A DNA stretch of 64,000 nucleotides from Streptomyces sp. Act143 (lineage in GTDB: Bacteria; Actinomycetota; Actinomycetes; Streptomycetales; Streptomycetaceae), in assembly GCF_003143935.1 (NCBI RefSeq), contig NZ_QFRX01000001.1, forward strand, positions 4,258,228-4,322,227. Direction: 5' to 3'. The notes below the pieces were generated by a model. The model had not been told where the DNA came from, did not search any database, and saw nothing but the letters and a program-made list of their open reading frames with translations. A program made the position numbers and the translations under genes. Every line of letters starts with the position of its first letter. The first letter of the stretch is position 1. Below, in pieces: positions 7,644 to 15,350 of the stretch.

Positions 7644-7891
7644 TTCAGCCACCAGGCGGGCGCGTCCTTGGTGATGAGGGTGAGAAGCCAGCCGGGCCGG
7701 TGCGGGGTCGGCATGGCCCATCCGTCCTCGCCGGCCGGGACGGTGACGAGGACGCTCGCGGCGCGGCTGGTGAGCTTCTGCCAGGTGACGGTGACGGTCT
7801 CCGCCTCGACGTTCAGCTCGGCGGCCTGCTCGGGCGTGACCCGGTACCGCTTGATCGAGGTCTCCAGGGCTTCCAGCAGTTCACAGGTCAT
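7640..7891 (-). CDS. Small protein, 83 aa, unknown
   Basis: ATG at 7891 has AAGGAG upstream and overlaps the previous stop (ATGA). Residues 1-30 look like a short HTH-like helical pair (TPEQAAELNVEAETVTVTW), followed by beta-type sequence ending in DAPAWWLK. No family is recognised. Confidence 0.6.
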   Translation of the reverse strand: MTCELLEALETSIKRYRVTPEQAAELNVEAETVTVTWQKLTSRAASVLVTVPAGEDGWAMPTPHRPGWLLTLITKDAPAWWLK

Positions 7892-8421
7892 CGGCTCGAC
7901 TCCTTGCTGTCCGTCAGGCGGGCTTGTTCGCACGCCTCTTCGTCTTCGCGGGTGGCGTGGGTTTCTTCGCAGGTCGGGGTCTGCGGGGTGGCGGTGGTCT
8001 GGGGGCGGCCGTCGTTGTACTGCCACAGCGGGTGGTCGGGGCGGGCGGTGATGCGCAGGCAGGCGTGCAGGCGCAGGGCCATGGAGTGGAGGACGGCGGC
8101 GTCGAGCTCCACCGGGTACGGGGTGGAGTTGTCGAGCGCGTACACGAGGGCGTCGATGGTCATGCCGGGCCGGGCGACGGCGAGGGCCTCGTCCCACTTG
8201 TAGGTGCAGCGGGCGCACTCGCGTTCCAGCCGCTGGGGGCGGGCGCCTCGGCGGGTGGTGCCGTTGAAGTCGGTCTGGACGGTGTTCGGGGGCAGGGCGG
8301 CCCGGAACCAGGTGAACGCCTCGTTGTTCTGGCACATGGGGCAGACGGCTTCTTCGGCCGAGTAGGGCGGCAGCATGCCGTCGTCCGTGTCGTCGGGTTG
8401 GGTGCAGATGTCGGTGCTCAT
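7888..8421 (-). CDS. Zinc-finger-like protein, 177 aa, unknown
   Basis: ATG at 8421 overlaps the upstream stop. Two Cys pairs, CPMCQNN (about 26-29) and ECARCTYKW (about 68-75), could form one zinc ribbon. The rest is helical with an acidic tail. It belongs to the coupled operon that runs from 9600 down to 4934. Function is unknown. Confidence 0.6.
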   Translation of the reverse strand: MSTDICTQPDDTDDGMLPPYSAEEAVCPMCQNNEAFTWFRAALPPNTVQTDFNGTTRRGARPQRLERECARCTYKWDEALAVARPGMTIDALVYALDNSTPYPVELDAAVLHSMALRLHACLRITARPDHPLWQYNDGRPQTTATPQTPTCEETHATREDEEACEQARLTDSKESSR

Positions 8422-9053
8422 GCGCTCGCGCTCTCCAGGACCTGGGCGACGGCCGCGCGCAGCCTGGGCAACGGGACGCCCCGCTCGCCTCCTACGAACA
8501 GCCGGTGCAGGAAGTCGAATTCGTCGAGGTTGTTCGGTTCGGTGATGAGCGGTTCGCCGGGGGCCGGTTCGCGGTGGGTGGCGCGGCCGGCGGCCACGGT
8601 CCACTCGGCGGCGAGTTCGCCGCTGCCTTCGTCGGTGACGAGCTGGGCGCGCAGGTCGAGGTACGGGAAGGCTGCGGCGATCTGCTGCCATTCCTCGGTG
8701 ACGGACTCGACGTCCGGCCACTTGCCGATGTTGTAGTTCGTGGAGCCGATCGTGCCGTCCCAGTTGCACCAGCCGTGGGGGCCGCCGATCCACGACGAGG
8801 CGATGCGGGAGGTGTAGAGCCACTCCAGGTCGAGGCAGCGGAGTCGTTCGACGGCGGCCTTGGTCGAGTCGGGCGTCCAGAAGCCGTGAGGGCCGTTCTC
8901 CATGCCGAGGACTTCGCCGACGATCGCTGTCCACTCGCGGTCGTTGGTGTGCATGAGCCACAGGTTCGCGGTGCGGATCAGGATGTCGTTGGCTTGCTCT
9001 TCGGTGACGGGCTGGCCGGTGACGAGGAGGCGGGGCCACTTGGTGAGTTCCAC
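8418..9053 (-). CDS. Phage-type conserved protein, 211 aa, unknown
   Basis: GTG at 9053. The start MELTKWPRLLVTGQPVTEEQANDILIRTANLWLMHTND is a pattern I recall from proteins of Streptomyces phages and prophages, always without function. It is Trp-rich, mixed alpha/beta, with no Cys clusters or membrane segments. The stop overlaps the next ATG. Confidence 0.7.
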   Translation of the reverse strand: MELTKWPRLLVTGQPVTEEQANDILIRTANLWLMHTNDREWTAIVGEVLGMENGPHGFWTPDSTKAAVERLRCLDLEWLYTSRIASSWIGGPHGWCNWDGTIGSTNYNIGKWPDVESVTEEWQQIAAAFPYLDLRAQLVTDEGSGELAAEWTVAAGRATHREPAPGEPLITEPNNLDEFDFLHRLFVGGERGVPLPRLRAAVAQVLESASA

Positions 9054-9098
9054 GATGCGGGTCTTTCGGTCGTGCGCCGGGATGGCGGGTGGGAGGGG

Positions 9099-9347
9099 TC
9101 AGGCGTGGCGGCGGGCGGGCGGCCCGTAGGGGCTCATCCAGGCGGGCCGCTGCCGGGCGTTGGCTGCGCCGGCCGGGGCGGCGGTGTTCATGCGGCGGAA
9201 GGCGTCGGCGACGGCGAGGGCTGTGCGGGCGAGCCGGCGGGCCATCGCGCGGAAGGTGTCGAGGAGCCGGGAGAACCAGGCGCGGGCGCGTTCCAGGTGC
9301 TCGGTGACGGCGACGGCCTGCTCGGGGCTGAGGCGGAACAGCTTCAC
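9099..9347 (-). CDS. Small basic helical protein, 82 aa, unknown
   Basis: GTG at 9347 has GGAAGG seven bases upstream. An amphipathic helical stretch (about 10-50) rich in Arg/Ala is followed by a Pro/Arg tail. It is separated from both neighbours by about 50 bases, unlike most genes here. Function is unknown. Confidence 0.55.
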   Translation of the reverse strand: MKLFRLSPEQAVAVTEHLERARAWFSRLLDTFRAMARRLARTALAVADAFRRMNTAAPAGAANARQRPAWMSPYGPPARRHA

Positions 9348-9396
9348 GGGGGGGGCCTTCCAAGGGGGTGGGGGCGGCTGGGTGGGGCCGCCGGGG

Positions 9397-9600
9397 TCAG
9401 CGGGGGTCGGTCCAGCCGAAGGGGGATTCGCCGCGGTCGGTGTCGACGGGCAGCTCGGCGGTCTGGCGGAGGGTGCAGGTGACCCGGGCCGGGTCACGGG
9501 TGAACAGGTCGGTGTCCGGCAGGTCGGCGGGCAGCGTCAGGCAGCAGCTGGTGTACGAGCCGCCGGTGGGCGGCATCTGGTGCATGACGCCGGGGGTCAC
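9397..9600 (-). CDS. Small protein, 67 aa, unknown
   Basis: GTG at 9600 overlaps the upstream stop (GTGA). The product has a CC pair (SYTSCCLTLPAD) and TCTLRQTAELPVD, and ends FGWTDPR. It may be a small metal-binding or structural protein. It is supported mainly by the exact overlap. Confidence 0.5.
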   Translation of the reverse strand: MTPGVMHQMPPTGGSYTSCCLTLPADLPDTDLFTRDPARVTCTLRQTAELPVDTDRGESPFGWTDPR

Positions 9601-9959
9601 GTGAAGCTCCAGCGGCGCTGCGGGCACCAGTCGTCGTGCTCGGCGCCGGCGGTCGTCCAGTAGAGGTTGCAGCCGCAGCCGGTGGCGCGGACTTCTCGGC
9701 GTGCCGCCCGTGCGGCGCGCAGCTTCCCGACCGGCTTGGCCTGCCTCCCGCGGCCGGGGGTGTCGAGGTCGTCGGTGTAGTCGCCGGGCTGGGTGCGGCT
9801 GAGTTCGCGGAGCATCCCGGCCAGGAGCAGGGCGGCGAGGGCGTACTCGGCGGCGGCGTCCAGCCAGCGGGCTTCGTTGACGCACTGGCCGCCTCTGGCG
9901 ATGGCGAAGACCATCCCGAGGCCGGAGAGGACGGCGAGGGCCTTGCTGGTGCGGGTCAT
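9597..9959 (-). CDS. Small membrane protein with C-terminal Cys motif, 120 aa
   Basis: ATG at 9959 overlaps the upstream stop. Two hydrophobic stretches (about 7-20 and 34-50) are followed by a basic region and GCGCNLYWTTAGAEHDDWCPQ, a Cys/His arrangement that might bind a metal. Unknown function. Confidence 0.6.
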   Translation of the reverse strand: MTRTSKALAVLSGLGMVFAIARGGQCVNEARWLDAAAEYALAALLLAGMLRELSRTQPGDYTDDLDTPGRGRQAKPVGKLRAARAARREVRATGCGCNLYWTTAGAEHDDWCPQRRWSFT

Positions 9960-10060
9960 CGGGTCCGCCTCCGCCAGGTGCGGGCCGCGCGGCGGCAGCC
10001 GTAGCCGGTGAGGGGGCAGGCGATGGGGGCGGCGAGGGCGAGGGCGGTGAGGGTGGTCAT
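9956..10060 (-). CDS. Micro-protein, 34 aa, hydrophobic
   Basis: ATG at 10060 overlaps the upstream stop, and the TGA overlaps the next ATG. One hydrophobic segment (residues 3-19) is followed by a very basic end (CRRAARTWRRRTR), the shape of a single-span membrane peptide. Support is the double overlap only. Confidence 0.4.
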   Translation of the reverse strand: MTTLTALALAAPIACPLTGYGCRRAARTWRRRTR

Positions 10061-10353
10061 GCGGTGCCTCCTGCCGGGGTCTTGCGGTACACCAGCTCGC
10101 TGCGGGTGGGCGGCTGCTCGTGGGCGGGCCGGCCGCCCTGCTGCGGGCAGGTGCAGCCGTCGACCGGGGACCAGGACGGGCAGGCAGAGACGGTGCTCGC
10201 GCGGCAGCAGCACGGCGCGTTGCAGGTGACCGCGTCGCAGCCGCACGGGCCGGGGTCGTGCCAGCCGGTCACCCAGTGGCCGCACTGCTCGCACTTCAAG
10301 TACGGGTTGGCGAGGGGGATGTAGACGTGGGTTCGGGTGAGGGTGTGGCTCAT
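10057..10353 (-). CDS. Cys-rich zinc-binding-like protein, 98 aa
   Basis: ATG at 10353 overlaps the upstream stop. Twelve cysteines lie between about residues 21 and 70: CEQCGHWVTGW, then CGC, CNAPCCC and further single and paired Cys. This suggests two metal sites. The pattern is typical of small accessory proteins of Streptomyces elements; function unknown. Confidence 0.6.
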   Translation of the reverse strand: MSHTLTRTHVYIPLANPYLKCEQCGHWVTGWHDPGPCGCDAVTCNAPCCCRASTVSACPSWSPVDGCTCPQQGGRPAHEQPPTRSELVYRKTPAGGTA

Positions 10354-10748
10354 GGCGCGGTCTTTCGTGCGGGGCGACGTAGTGTGCACGTTTCGCCTTC
10401 GGGCGCGGCCTGTCGTGCGGCCATTTCGGTGTACGAGGCGAACAGCGGCGGCCAGTCCTCCCCCGGCGCCAGGGCCTCGCGGGGCAGCCGGTGCTGGGCG
10501 ACGGCGACGCGGACGCCGATGTGGGCGTGGCCGACGGAGGCGAGCCAGCCGGCGCACGCCTTCTCCCGGCCCTCGGGGCTCTTGTGGCAGGCGAACAGCG
10601 GCGCGTCGAAGGACGGCTGATCGTCCTCGCCCTGGGGGCTGGTGCGGCGCAGCGCGTCGAAGCGTTCCTGCGGGAACTCGCCGGGCTCGACGTCCATGCG
10701 CCACGGGCAGCGGCCGCAGGGCCGTTTCTTCCGGGGCAGCTCGTTCAC
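10350..10748 (-). CDS. DUF6283-type protein, 132 aa
   Basis: GTG at 10748 overlaps the upstream stop (GTGA). The layout RPCGRCPWRMDVEPGEFPQERFDAL...FACHKSPEGREKACAGWLASVGHAHIGVRVA matches the DUF6283 family of actinobacteria, with CxxC, CHK and CAGWL as conserved elements that probably bind a metal. No activity is known for the family. Confidence 0.75.
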   Translation of the reverse strand: MNELPRKKRPCGRCPWRMDVEPGEFPQERFDALRRTSPQGEDDQPSFDAPLFACHKSPEGREKACAGWLASVGHAHIGVRVAVAQHRLPREALAPGEDWPPLFASYTEMAARQAAPEGETCTLRRPARKTAP

Positions 10749-11047
10749 GCGGCACCTGCCATGGGGGCGGTGCGGCGTACGCCGTGGAACTTGCGTGCCC
10801 AGCGGCGCAGCCTGCGGCGCGGGCCGTCGCCGCCGCCGCGGTTCCACCACACCCACGCGAAGAGCGCGGCGAACCCGGCGTCCCATGCCGCCCCGGCCGG
10901 GCTGCCGTTCGCGGCGTGCCCGGCAGCACCAACCAGGTATGCCAGAGACAGCACGCCGAAGCCGGTGGTGACGCGGCCGGTGACGATGCAGGTGACGGCG
11001 GAGGCGACGAGTGCCCAGGAGGCGACGCCGAGGGCGAGGGCGATCAC
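10745..11047 (-). CDS. Small integral membrane protein, 100 aa
   Basis: GTG at 11047 overlaps the upstream stop. Hydrophobic segments near 2-22, 27-43 and 55-69 are followed by a strongly basic cytoplasmic-type tail. No family recognised. It is inside the coupled operon, so co-expression with the DUF6283-type protein is likely. Confidence 0.6.
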   Translation of the reverse strand: MIALALGVASWALVASAVTCIVTGRVTTGFGVLSLAYLVGAAGHAANGSPAGAAWDAGFAALFAWVWWNRGGGDGPRRRLRRWARKFHGVRRTAPMAGAA

Positions 11048-11661
11048 CGGTTCACCGCCGATCCGCCCGGCCGGAGGATGGCGTCGGCGAGGTCGACGGC
11101 GGCCTGAGCGAGCGAGTCCTCGACGAGGCCGTGCTCCTGGTGCACCGTCTCGAACGCCTCGTGCAGGACACCGGCGAGGGCGCGGCCGACCTCGGGGCCG
11201 ACCGCGGCGATGTAGGCGGCATCGGCCATGGACTGCTGATGGTCGGCGGGGCCGGTTGCGGCGACACACACCGGGCGGTCGACCGTGCCAGCCGCCACGA
11301 ACTCCTCGCCGAAGTGCGGGCCGGGGCCGTTCCACATCTTGTCGGGGTCGTACCACCAGTCGCCGGAGGTGGCGCCGTTGACGAGTGGCATCAGCAGGCT
11401 GTGAGCGGTCTGCAGGCGCAGGTCCGCACGGACCCGGGCGTCGTCGGCGGGCTCGTGCCCGTTGACGGCGACGACGAGCCGCGGCTTGATCTTGCTGCCA
11501 CTGCACGCGGCGCAGTAGTCACGGCCGTTGACGTGCCGCCAGCCGTTGACGGCGCCGATCTGGCGGGCCTCCTCGACGGTGAGGCCGTCGGTGAGGAGGG
11601 AGGCCGCGCAGGTCGAGAACCCGCGGGTCGTATTGCAGTGGAGGGTGACGCTGGTGCTCAA
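11044..11661 (-). CDS. Protein with N-terminal zinc-finger-like domain, 205 aa
   Basis: TTG at 11661 is chosen because GAGGAAGG lies eight bases upstream; the alternative GTG at 11688 has no such site. The N-terminus, MSTSVTLHCNTTRGFSTC....GWRHVNGRDYCAACSGS, is a Cys/His pattern common in Streptomyces hypothetical proteins. The C-terminal two thirds are a separate helical domain with HSLLMPLVNGATSGDWWYDP. It may be a fusion of two small phage-type domains. Function unknown. Confidence 0.6.
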   Translation of the reverse strand: MSTSVTLHCNTTRGFSTCAASLLTDGLTVEEARQIGAVNGWRHVNGRDYCAACSGSKIKPRLVVAVNGHEPADDARVRADLRLQTAHSLLMPLVNGATSGDWWYDPDKMWNGPGPHFGEEFVAAGTVDRPVCVAATGPADHQQSMADAAYIAAVGPEVGRALAGVLHEAFETVHQEHGLVEDSLAQAAVDLADAILRPGGSAVNR

Positions 11662-11707
11662 CGGTGGTCGCCTTCCTCGGGCTGGCACAACTCGTGCGTG
11701 CGGGCGG

Positions 11708-12436
11708 TCACTTGCGGCCGTTGCCTTCCGGGTCGAGGCCGTAGGCGTAGGCGTTGAGCCAGGAGACGCCGCCGGCGAAGCCCTGGCCGAAGTCGTGTCC
11801 GGCGTCGGCGGTGACGTAGCTCTGGACCATGCGCATCGCCACGGCGAGGGCGCGGGCGTGGTGGGCGAGGAACTCGCCCGCCCACTGTTGGGCGTCGGAG
11901 TCGCGGCAGCCGGATTCGACGTACGTCTCGGCGAGGGACTTGCGCAGGTCGGGCAGGTCGTCGGTGAGCAGCTGCTGGCCGGTGACGGCGGCGATCAGGT
12001 CGCGGTACTCCTTGGCTGAGCCGATGTGGTGGCAGGGGCACTGCGAGCCCTGGGGTGCGGCGTGGCAGCCCGCGTCGCAGACGACGGGGTGCGGGTCGGT
12101 GCAGTCGCACGCCTGGACCGCGCGCACGAGCAGCCAGGCGCTTTCCTGCCGGTCGACCTTGGACAGGTCGTCGTCGACGTCGCCGGTGAACAGGGCCTGC
12201 CGGGTGGGCTGGGCTCGTCGGACGAGGAACACCCGCTCTGCGGTGATCCACTTCTCTTCGCCCTTGAGCGGGCCGCGCCCGAGCGGGATCGAGTCGGCTT
12301 GCAGGAGCACCTTGACCTTGCTCGCGCCGATCTGGACGAGTTCGCCGAGGATCGTTGACAGCGTGGACGTGGTGCCGCCGACGGTGTCGCCTTCGCGGAT
12401 CCAGTTGCCGGCCGCGTCCTTCGTTGCTTTCTTCAC
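11708..12436 (-). CDS. Cys-containing protein, 242 aa, unknown
   Basis: GTG at 12436 has AGGAGAG upstream. The N-terminal 80 residues look like a beta-rich domain (GDTVGGTTSTL..., RVFLV), then CDCTDPHPVVCDAGCHA and CPCHH give a possible zinc site, then a helical C-terminus. Its start overlaps the stop of a 28-codon frame. Function unknown. Confidence 0.6.
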   Translation of the reverse strand: MKKATKDAAGNWIREGDTVGGTTSTLSTILGELVQIGASKVKVLLQADSIPLGRGPLKGEEKWITAERVFLVRRAQPTRQALFTGDVDDDLSKVDRQESAWLLVRAVQACDCTDPHPVVCDAGCHAAPQGSQCPCHHIGSAKEYRDLIAAVTGQQLLTDDLPDLRKSLAETYVESGCRDSDAQQWAGEFLAHHARALAVAMRMVQSYVTADAGHDFGQGFAGGVSWLNAYAYGLDPEGNGRK

Positions 12437-12519
12437 GTGCTCTCTCCTGCTTTGCTGGGGGGGGTGGCTGCCGCCCCTGAATTCGGCTCAGGGGCGGCGG
12501 CCGCGGTCTGTTCGGTCAC
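12433..12519 (-). CDS. Possible 28-aa leader-like peptide
   Basis: A GTG-started frame overlaps the upstream stop (GTGA) and its own TGA overlaps the next GTG. The Ala/Pro/Ser-rich product has no features. It may simply be a ribosome relay between two larger genes. Confidence 0.35.
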   Translation of the reverse strand: MTEQTAAAAPEPNSGAAATPPSKAGEST

Positions 12520-13232
12520 GGGCGGGCGGCGGGGGCGGGTTCGGCGACGTCGTAGCGGGCCAGCAGCGTCCGGCGGCAGCCGTTGCACAGCGCGAACTGC
12601 TCGGCCTCCTCCTGCGGCAGGGGCCGGCTGGCCTGGAACTCGCCGGGGCAGATGGTGCGGCCGTGGCCGTCGGGGATGTGCTTCACAGCGGTGCCGGGAG
12701 ACCGGTTCACCGAGCGGGCGTTGAGCACGTACAGCCGGGCCTGGGTGTCGTCGACCGCCTCGATGGCGCCCTGCTCGGCGTACATGGTTTCCAGCGCGAG
12801 CGCGGTGTACCGCTGCGGAACGTACGGGGCCTCGTACAGGGCGACGCCGTGCTCGTTGACCTCGCGGGCCTGCGTCCACACGCGGCCGTCCGGGGTCCGC
12901 CAGGCCCGCGGGGACTCGCCGCCCCAGTGCGCGGGCTGGCTGCAGAACAGGCAGCGCAGGATGCCGTTGTCGTCCGGCTTGTAGAAGTGCGGCTCGGGCG
13001 TCCGCTGGTCGCCGCGCCGGTTCTGCGGGCACAGGACGGGCGAGTCGGGCCCCGGGATCTCGCCGGCCCGGCAGACGATCTCGATCTCCGCGCCGTCGGG
13101 GACGATGTTGTGCCAGCGGTCGCCGTCGCCGTTGCCGGTGACGACCATGCGGGCGTCGCCGTCTTCGGGCGCCCAGACGGCCGCGTAGGTGACGCGGACG
13201 ATGTCGCCGGGCTGCGGGGTGAGGGTGCTCAA
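12516..13232 (-). CDS. Zinc-ribbon-like protein, 238 aa, unknown
   Basis: TTG at 13232 overlaps the upstream stop in a TTGA arrangement. There are three Cys elements: CLFCSQPAHW (about 100), ICPGEF, and FALCNGCRR near the C-terminus. An N-terminal beta-rich part (PGDIVRVTYAAVW) resembles small phage-type domains seen in neighbours. No catalytic residues are recognised. Confidence 0.6.
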   Translation of the reverse strand: MSTLTPQPGDIVRVTYAAVWAPEDGDARMVVTGNGDGDRWHNIVPDGAEIEIVCRAGEIPGPDSPVLCPQNRRGDQRTPEPHFYKPDDNGILRCLFCSQPAHWGGESPRAWRTPDGRVWTQAREVNEHGVALYEAPYVPQRYTALALETMYAEQGAIEAVDDTQARLYVLNARSVNRSPGTAVKHIPDGHGRTICPGEFQASRPLPQEEAEQFALCNGCRRTLLARYDVAEPAPAARP

Positions 13233-13714
13233 CGGGGTGCCTTTCGGTTGAGGAGGGCCGGACCGAAGCCGATCCAGCGGGGAAGGACGGCCGGGGGCGT
13301 CTGGCCGGTGCGTTCGGCGGCGCAGTCGAGGAGGCGGTACAAGCCCGCGCGGCGTTCCTCCGTGCAGCGCTGGCCGGCCTGGACGTCGGCGAGGATCGGC
13401 CGCAGCGGGTGCACCTGGATGCGGATGCGGCCGCGGTCCCGGACGGTGCTGTGCCGGTCGCCGATGTGGAGCCAGTCCCCGGCGTCCAGGCCTGCGGCGA
13501 GGGCCAGGCCGTCGATCTGGTCGCCCAGGACGTCGCCGCCGTCGGTCCAGGCGTGCCACAGGCGGCAGCCGCCGTCAGGCCGGTAGAAGACGAGACCGAG
13601 GTAGGTCTCCGGTTCGCAGTCGTCCATGATCTCGCTGACGGCGGCGAGTTCCACGGGCTTCGGGTCACGGCTCGGGGGGCTGATGAACCCCGGCATGTGC
13701 AGGGCGGTCGACAA
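13229..13714 (-). CDS. Unknown protein, 161 aa
   Basis: TTG at 13714 is preferred because AGGAGG lies seven bases upstream. A mixed alpha/beta sequence with repeated W/D-rich strands (YRPDGGCRLWHAWTDGG, GDWLHIGDRHSTVRDRG) is followed by a helical, basic C-terminus. No Cys cluster. Function unknown. Confidence 0.55.
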   Translation of the reverse strand: MSTALHMPGFISPPSRDPKPVELAAVSEIMDDCEPETYLGLVFYRPDGGCRLWHAWTDGGDVLGDQIDGLALAAGLDAGDWLHIGDRHSTVRDRGRIRIQVHPLRPILADVQAGQRCTEERRAGLYRLLDCAAERTGQTPPAVLPRWIGFGPALLNRKAPR

Positions 13715-13716
13715 GG

Positions 13717-13989
13717 TCAGTCCTCCTGGTGGGGGTTGGTGTGCGGCTCGTTCTCGATCCACGCGGCCAGCGCTCGGGCGTACGCCCTGTTGGCCGCGCG
13801 GGCTTCGGCTTCGAGCCGGTCGGCCTCGTCGTGCAGTTCGCCCAGGTGAGGGGCGAGCCGGACGAGGGCCTCGTAGAGGGGGCCGGGCATGATCTCGGCG
13901 AGGCGGGCCGGGGTGCGCGTCATGCCCGGCCGGGGTTCAAGGCACAGGCGCAAGAAGTCGCGCACCTCGGCCTCGGTGTCGAACTGCAA
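13717..13989 (-). CDS. Small helical protein, 90 aa, unknown
   Basis: TTG at 13989, with AAAGG nine bases upstream. Mostly helical with a coiled-coil-like stretch (LGELHDEADRLEAEARAANRAYARALAAW). It lies two bases before the next start. Function unknown. Confidence 0.5.
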   Translation of the reverse strand: MQFDTEAEVRDFLRLCLEPRPGMTRTPARLAEIMPGPLYEALVRLAPHLGELHDEADRLEAEARAANRAYARALAAWIENEPHTNPHQED

Positions 13990-13994
13990 CAGAG

Positions 13995-14465
13995 TCAGCC
14001 TTTCTGCTGGTTGGGGTTGTTGCGCTGCTCGGCGATGACCACGCGGGTGGTGATCACCGCGAGTTCGAACAGCGCGAGCAAGCCGTCGATGAGCGCGTCG
14101 GATCCGGCCTCAGAACCGGTGGCGCCGTCAGCGAGCACGTTGAACAGGGCCATCGCCGTGTCCTGGTCGCGGTTCGCCCACGCCGTCGTGAACTGCGCGG
14201 CGAACGCGACGTCAGGCGGCAGGTCCTCGGGGCGCCCCGGCTCGCCGGTCACCACGTGGTCGATCTGGATGCCGAACATCGCGCCCGGCCGCTGATCACG
14301 GCGGGCGATATGCGAGGCGGCTTCCGCGAGCATCCCGGCGAGCGCGTACGTCGAGGCGCGCCCCTCCTCGATGAGCGGGGCCAGGAGCATGCCGCCGTCG
14401 ACGTGGTCGCCCGCCGCCGCCCGGAGCAGGGCCTCGGCGACCACAAGCGGCGGCCGCTCGGACAT
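13995..14465 (-). CDS. Helical protein, 156 aa, unknown
   Basis: ATG at 14465, just past the upstream stop. The product is all-helical and acidic, with runs such as ALAGMLAEAASHIARRD and ALIDGLLALFELAVITTRVVIAEQ. The 18137-18580 product has a similar size and helical repeat style, so the two could be paralogues, but I cannot confirm this by eye. Confidence 0.55.
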   Translation of the reverse strand: MSERPPLVVAEALLRAAAGDHVDGGMLLAPLIEEGRASTYALAGMLAEAASHIARRDQRPGAMFGIQIDHVVTGEPGRPEDLPPDVAFAAQFTTAWANRDQDTAMALFNVLADGATGSEAGSDALIDGLLALFELAVITTRVVIAEQRNNPNQQKG

Positions 14466-14466
14466 G

Positions 14467-14931
14467 TCAGTAGCCACAGGTCTCTCCACAGTCGTCCCGG
14501 GTGCAGTCGTCGCTCGGCCACCTGTGGCCACCGATGTCCTCGTGGTCCTGGCCGTGGTGACGGGGCGCCAGGGCGCATTCCGTCTCGCCGCCGCCCCACG
14601 GCACGAAGTCCATGTGCGGGCAGCAGACCTTGGGCACGCGGGCGTCCCGCTCGGCCTCGGCCTGCATCGCGGCCTGCTCGGCGGCCCTCTTCGCCGCCCG
14701 GGTCGCCGCGGCCTTCTTCGCACCGGCCGACCGGCGGGCCTTCGCCTCCGGCCGGTTCCGCCACGCCACCCGGGCCGCCCGCACTTCCTGCGCGTGCCGG
14801 GCAGAGGCTGCGCCGAGCGCCTGGAACAGCACACCCACCGGGTCCACGCTGCGGCTCGGGTCGTGCAGCGCCCGGTCGAAGTCGGCGATCGCGCGCACGG
14901 CTTCCTCGCGCGGGGTCAGCTCCTCGCTCAC
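14467..14931 (-). CDS. Ala/Arg coiled-coil protein with Cys/His tail, 154 aa
   Basis: GTG at 14931 overlaps the upstream stop. A long Ala/Arg/Lys helix (about 45-95) separates an N-terminal helical part from a C-terminus with CCPHMDF, ECALAPRHHGQDHEDIGGHRW and CTRDDCGETC, a likely metal site. Function unknown. Confidence 0.6.
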   Translation of the reverse strand: MSEELTPREEAVRAIADFDRALHDPSRSVDPVGVLFQALGAASARHAQEVRAARVAWRNRPEAKARRSAGAKKAAATRAAKRAAEQAAMQAEAERDARVPKVCCPHMDFVPWGGGETECALAPRHHGQDHEDIGGHRWPSDDCTRDDCGETCGY

Positions 14932-15350
14932 GCCGACTCCTCGCTCAGCATCGGGTCGAACCGGCAGCGCAGCAGCGCCCGGGTCACCTGCCGCGCCCCG
15001 TACTGGCGCACGGCCTGCTCCTGGCCGTGCTCGGCCACGAACCGGCAGATCTCGTCCAGCGGCACCGCGTCAGCGACCGGCTCGGGCGCGGACACCTGCC
15101 CGCGCCGGCGGTTCGTCGCGCAGAACAGGCACGCCGCCCCGGTCGCCGGGTCGGGCGGGGCCGCCGGGTGGATCCGGCAGCCGGTCGGCGCCAGCTCGGC
15201 GCGGGCGTCGGCCAGCAGCCGGCGGGCCCGGTCGAGGCCCTCACCGATCTCGTCGAGCTGCTCGGGCGAGGCCTCGAACGCCAGCAGGTGCTCGCCGTGC
15301 TCGCCCAGGTCGCGCAGCGCGCCACCTAGCTCGGTCGTCGTGTGGGTCAT
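14928..15350 (-). CDS. Unknown protein, 140 aa
   Basis: ATG at 15350 overlaps the stop of the initiator-like gene (ATGA). A helical N-terminus is followed by CRIHPAAPPDPATGAACLFCATNRRRG (possible zinc site) and a C-terminal helix pair with FVAEHGQEQAVRQYGARQV. It is probably translated with the initiator-like protein. Confidence 0.6.
   Translation of the reverse strand: MTHTTTELGGALRDLGEHGEHLLAFEASPEQLDEIGEGLDRARRLLADARAELAPTGCRIHPAAPPDPATGAACLFCATNRRRGQVSAPEPVADAVPLDEICRFVAEHGQEQAVRQYGARQVTRALLRCRFDPMLSEESA

Noticed and set aside
14529..14540. Further copy of the TGTGGCCAC motif inside a coding region
   Set aside because: Only the central nine bases match; the AA/TT flanks that define the array are absent.
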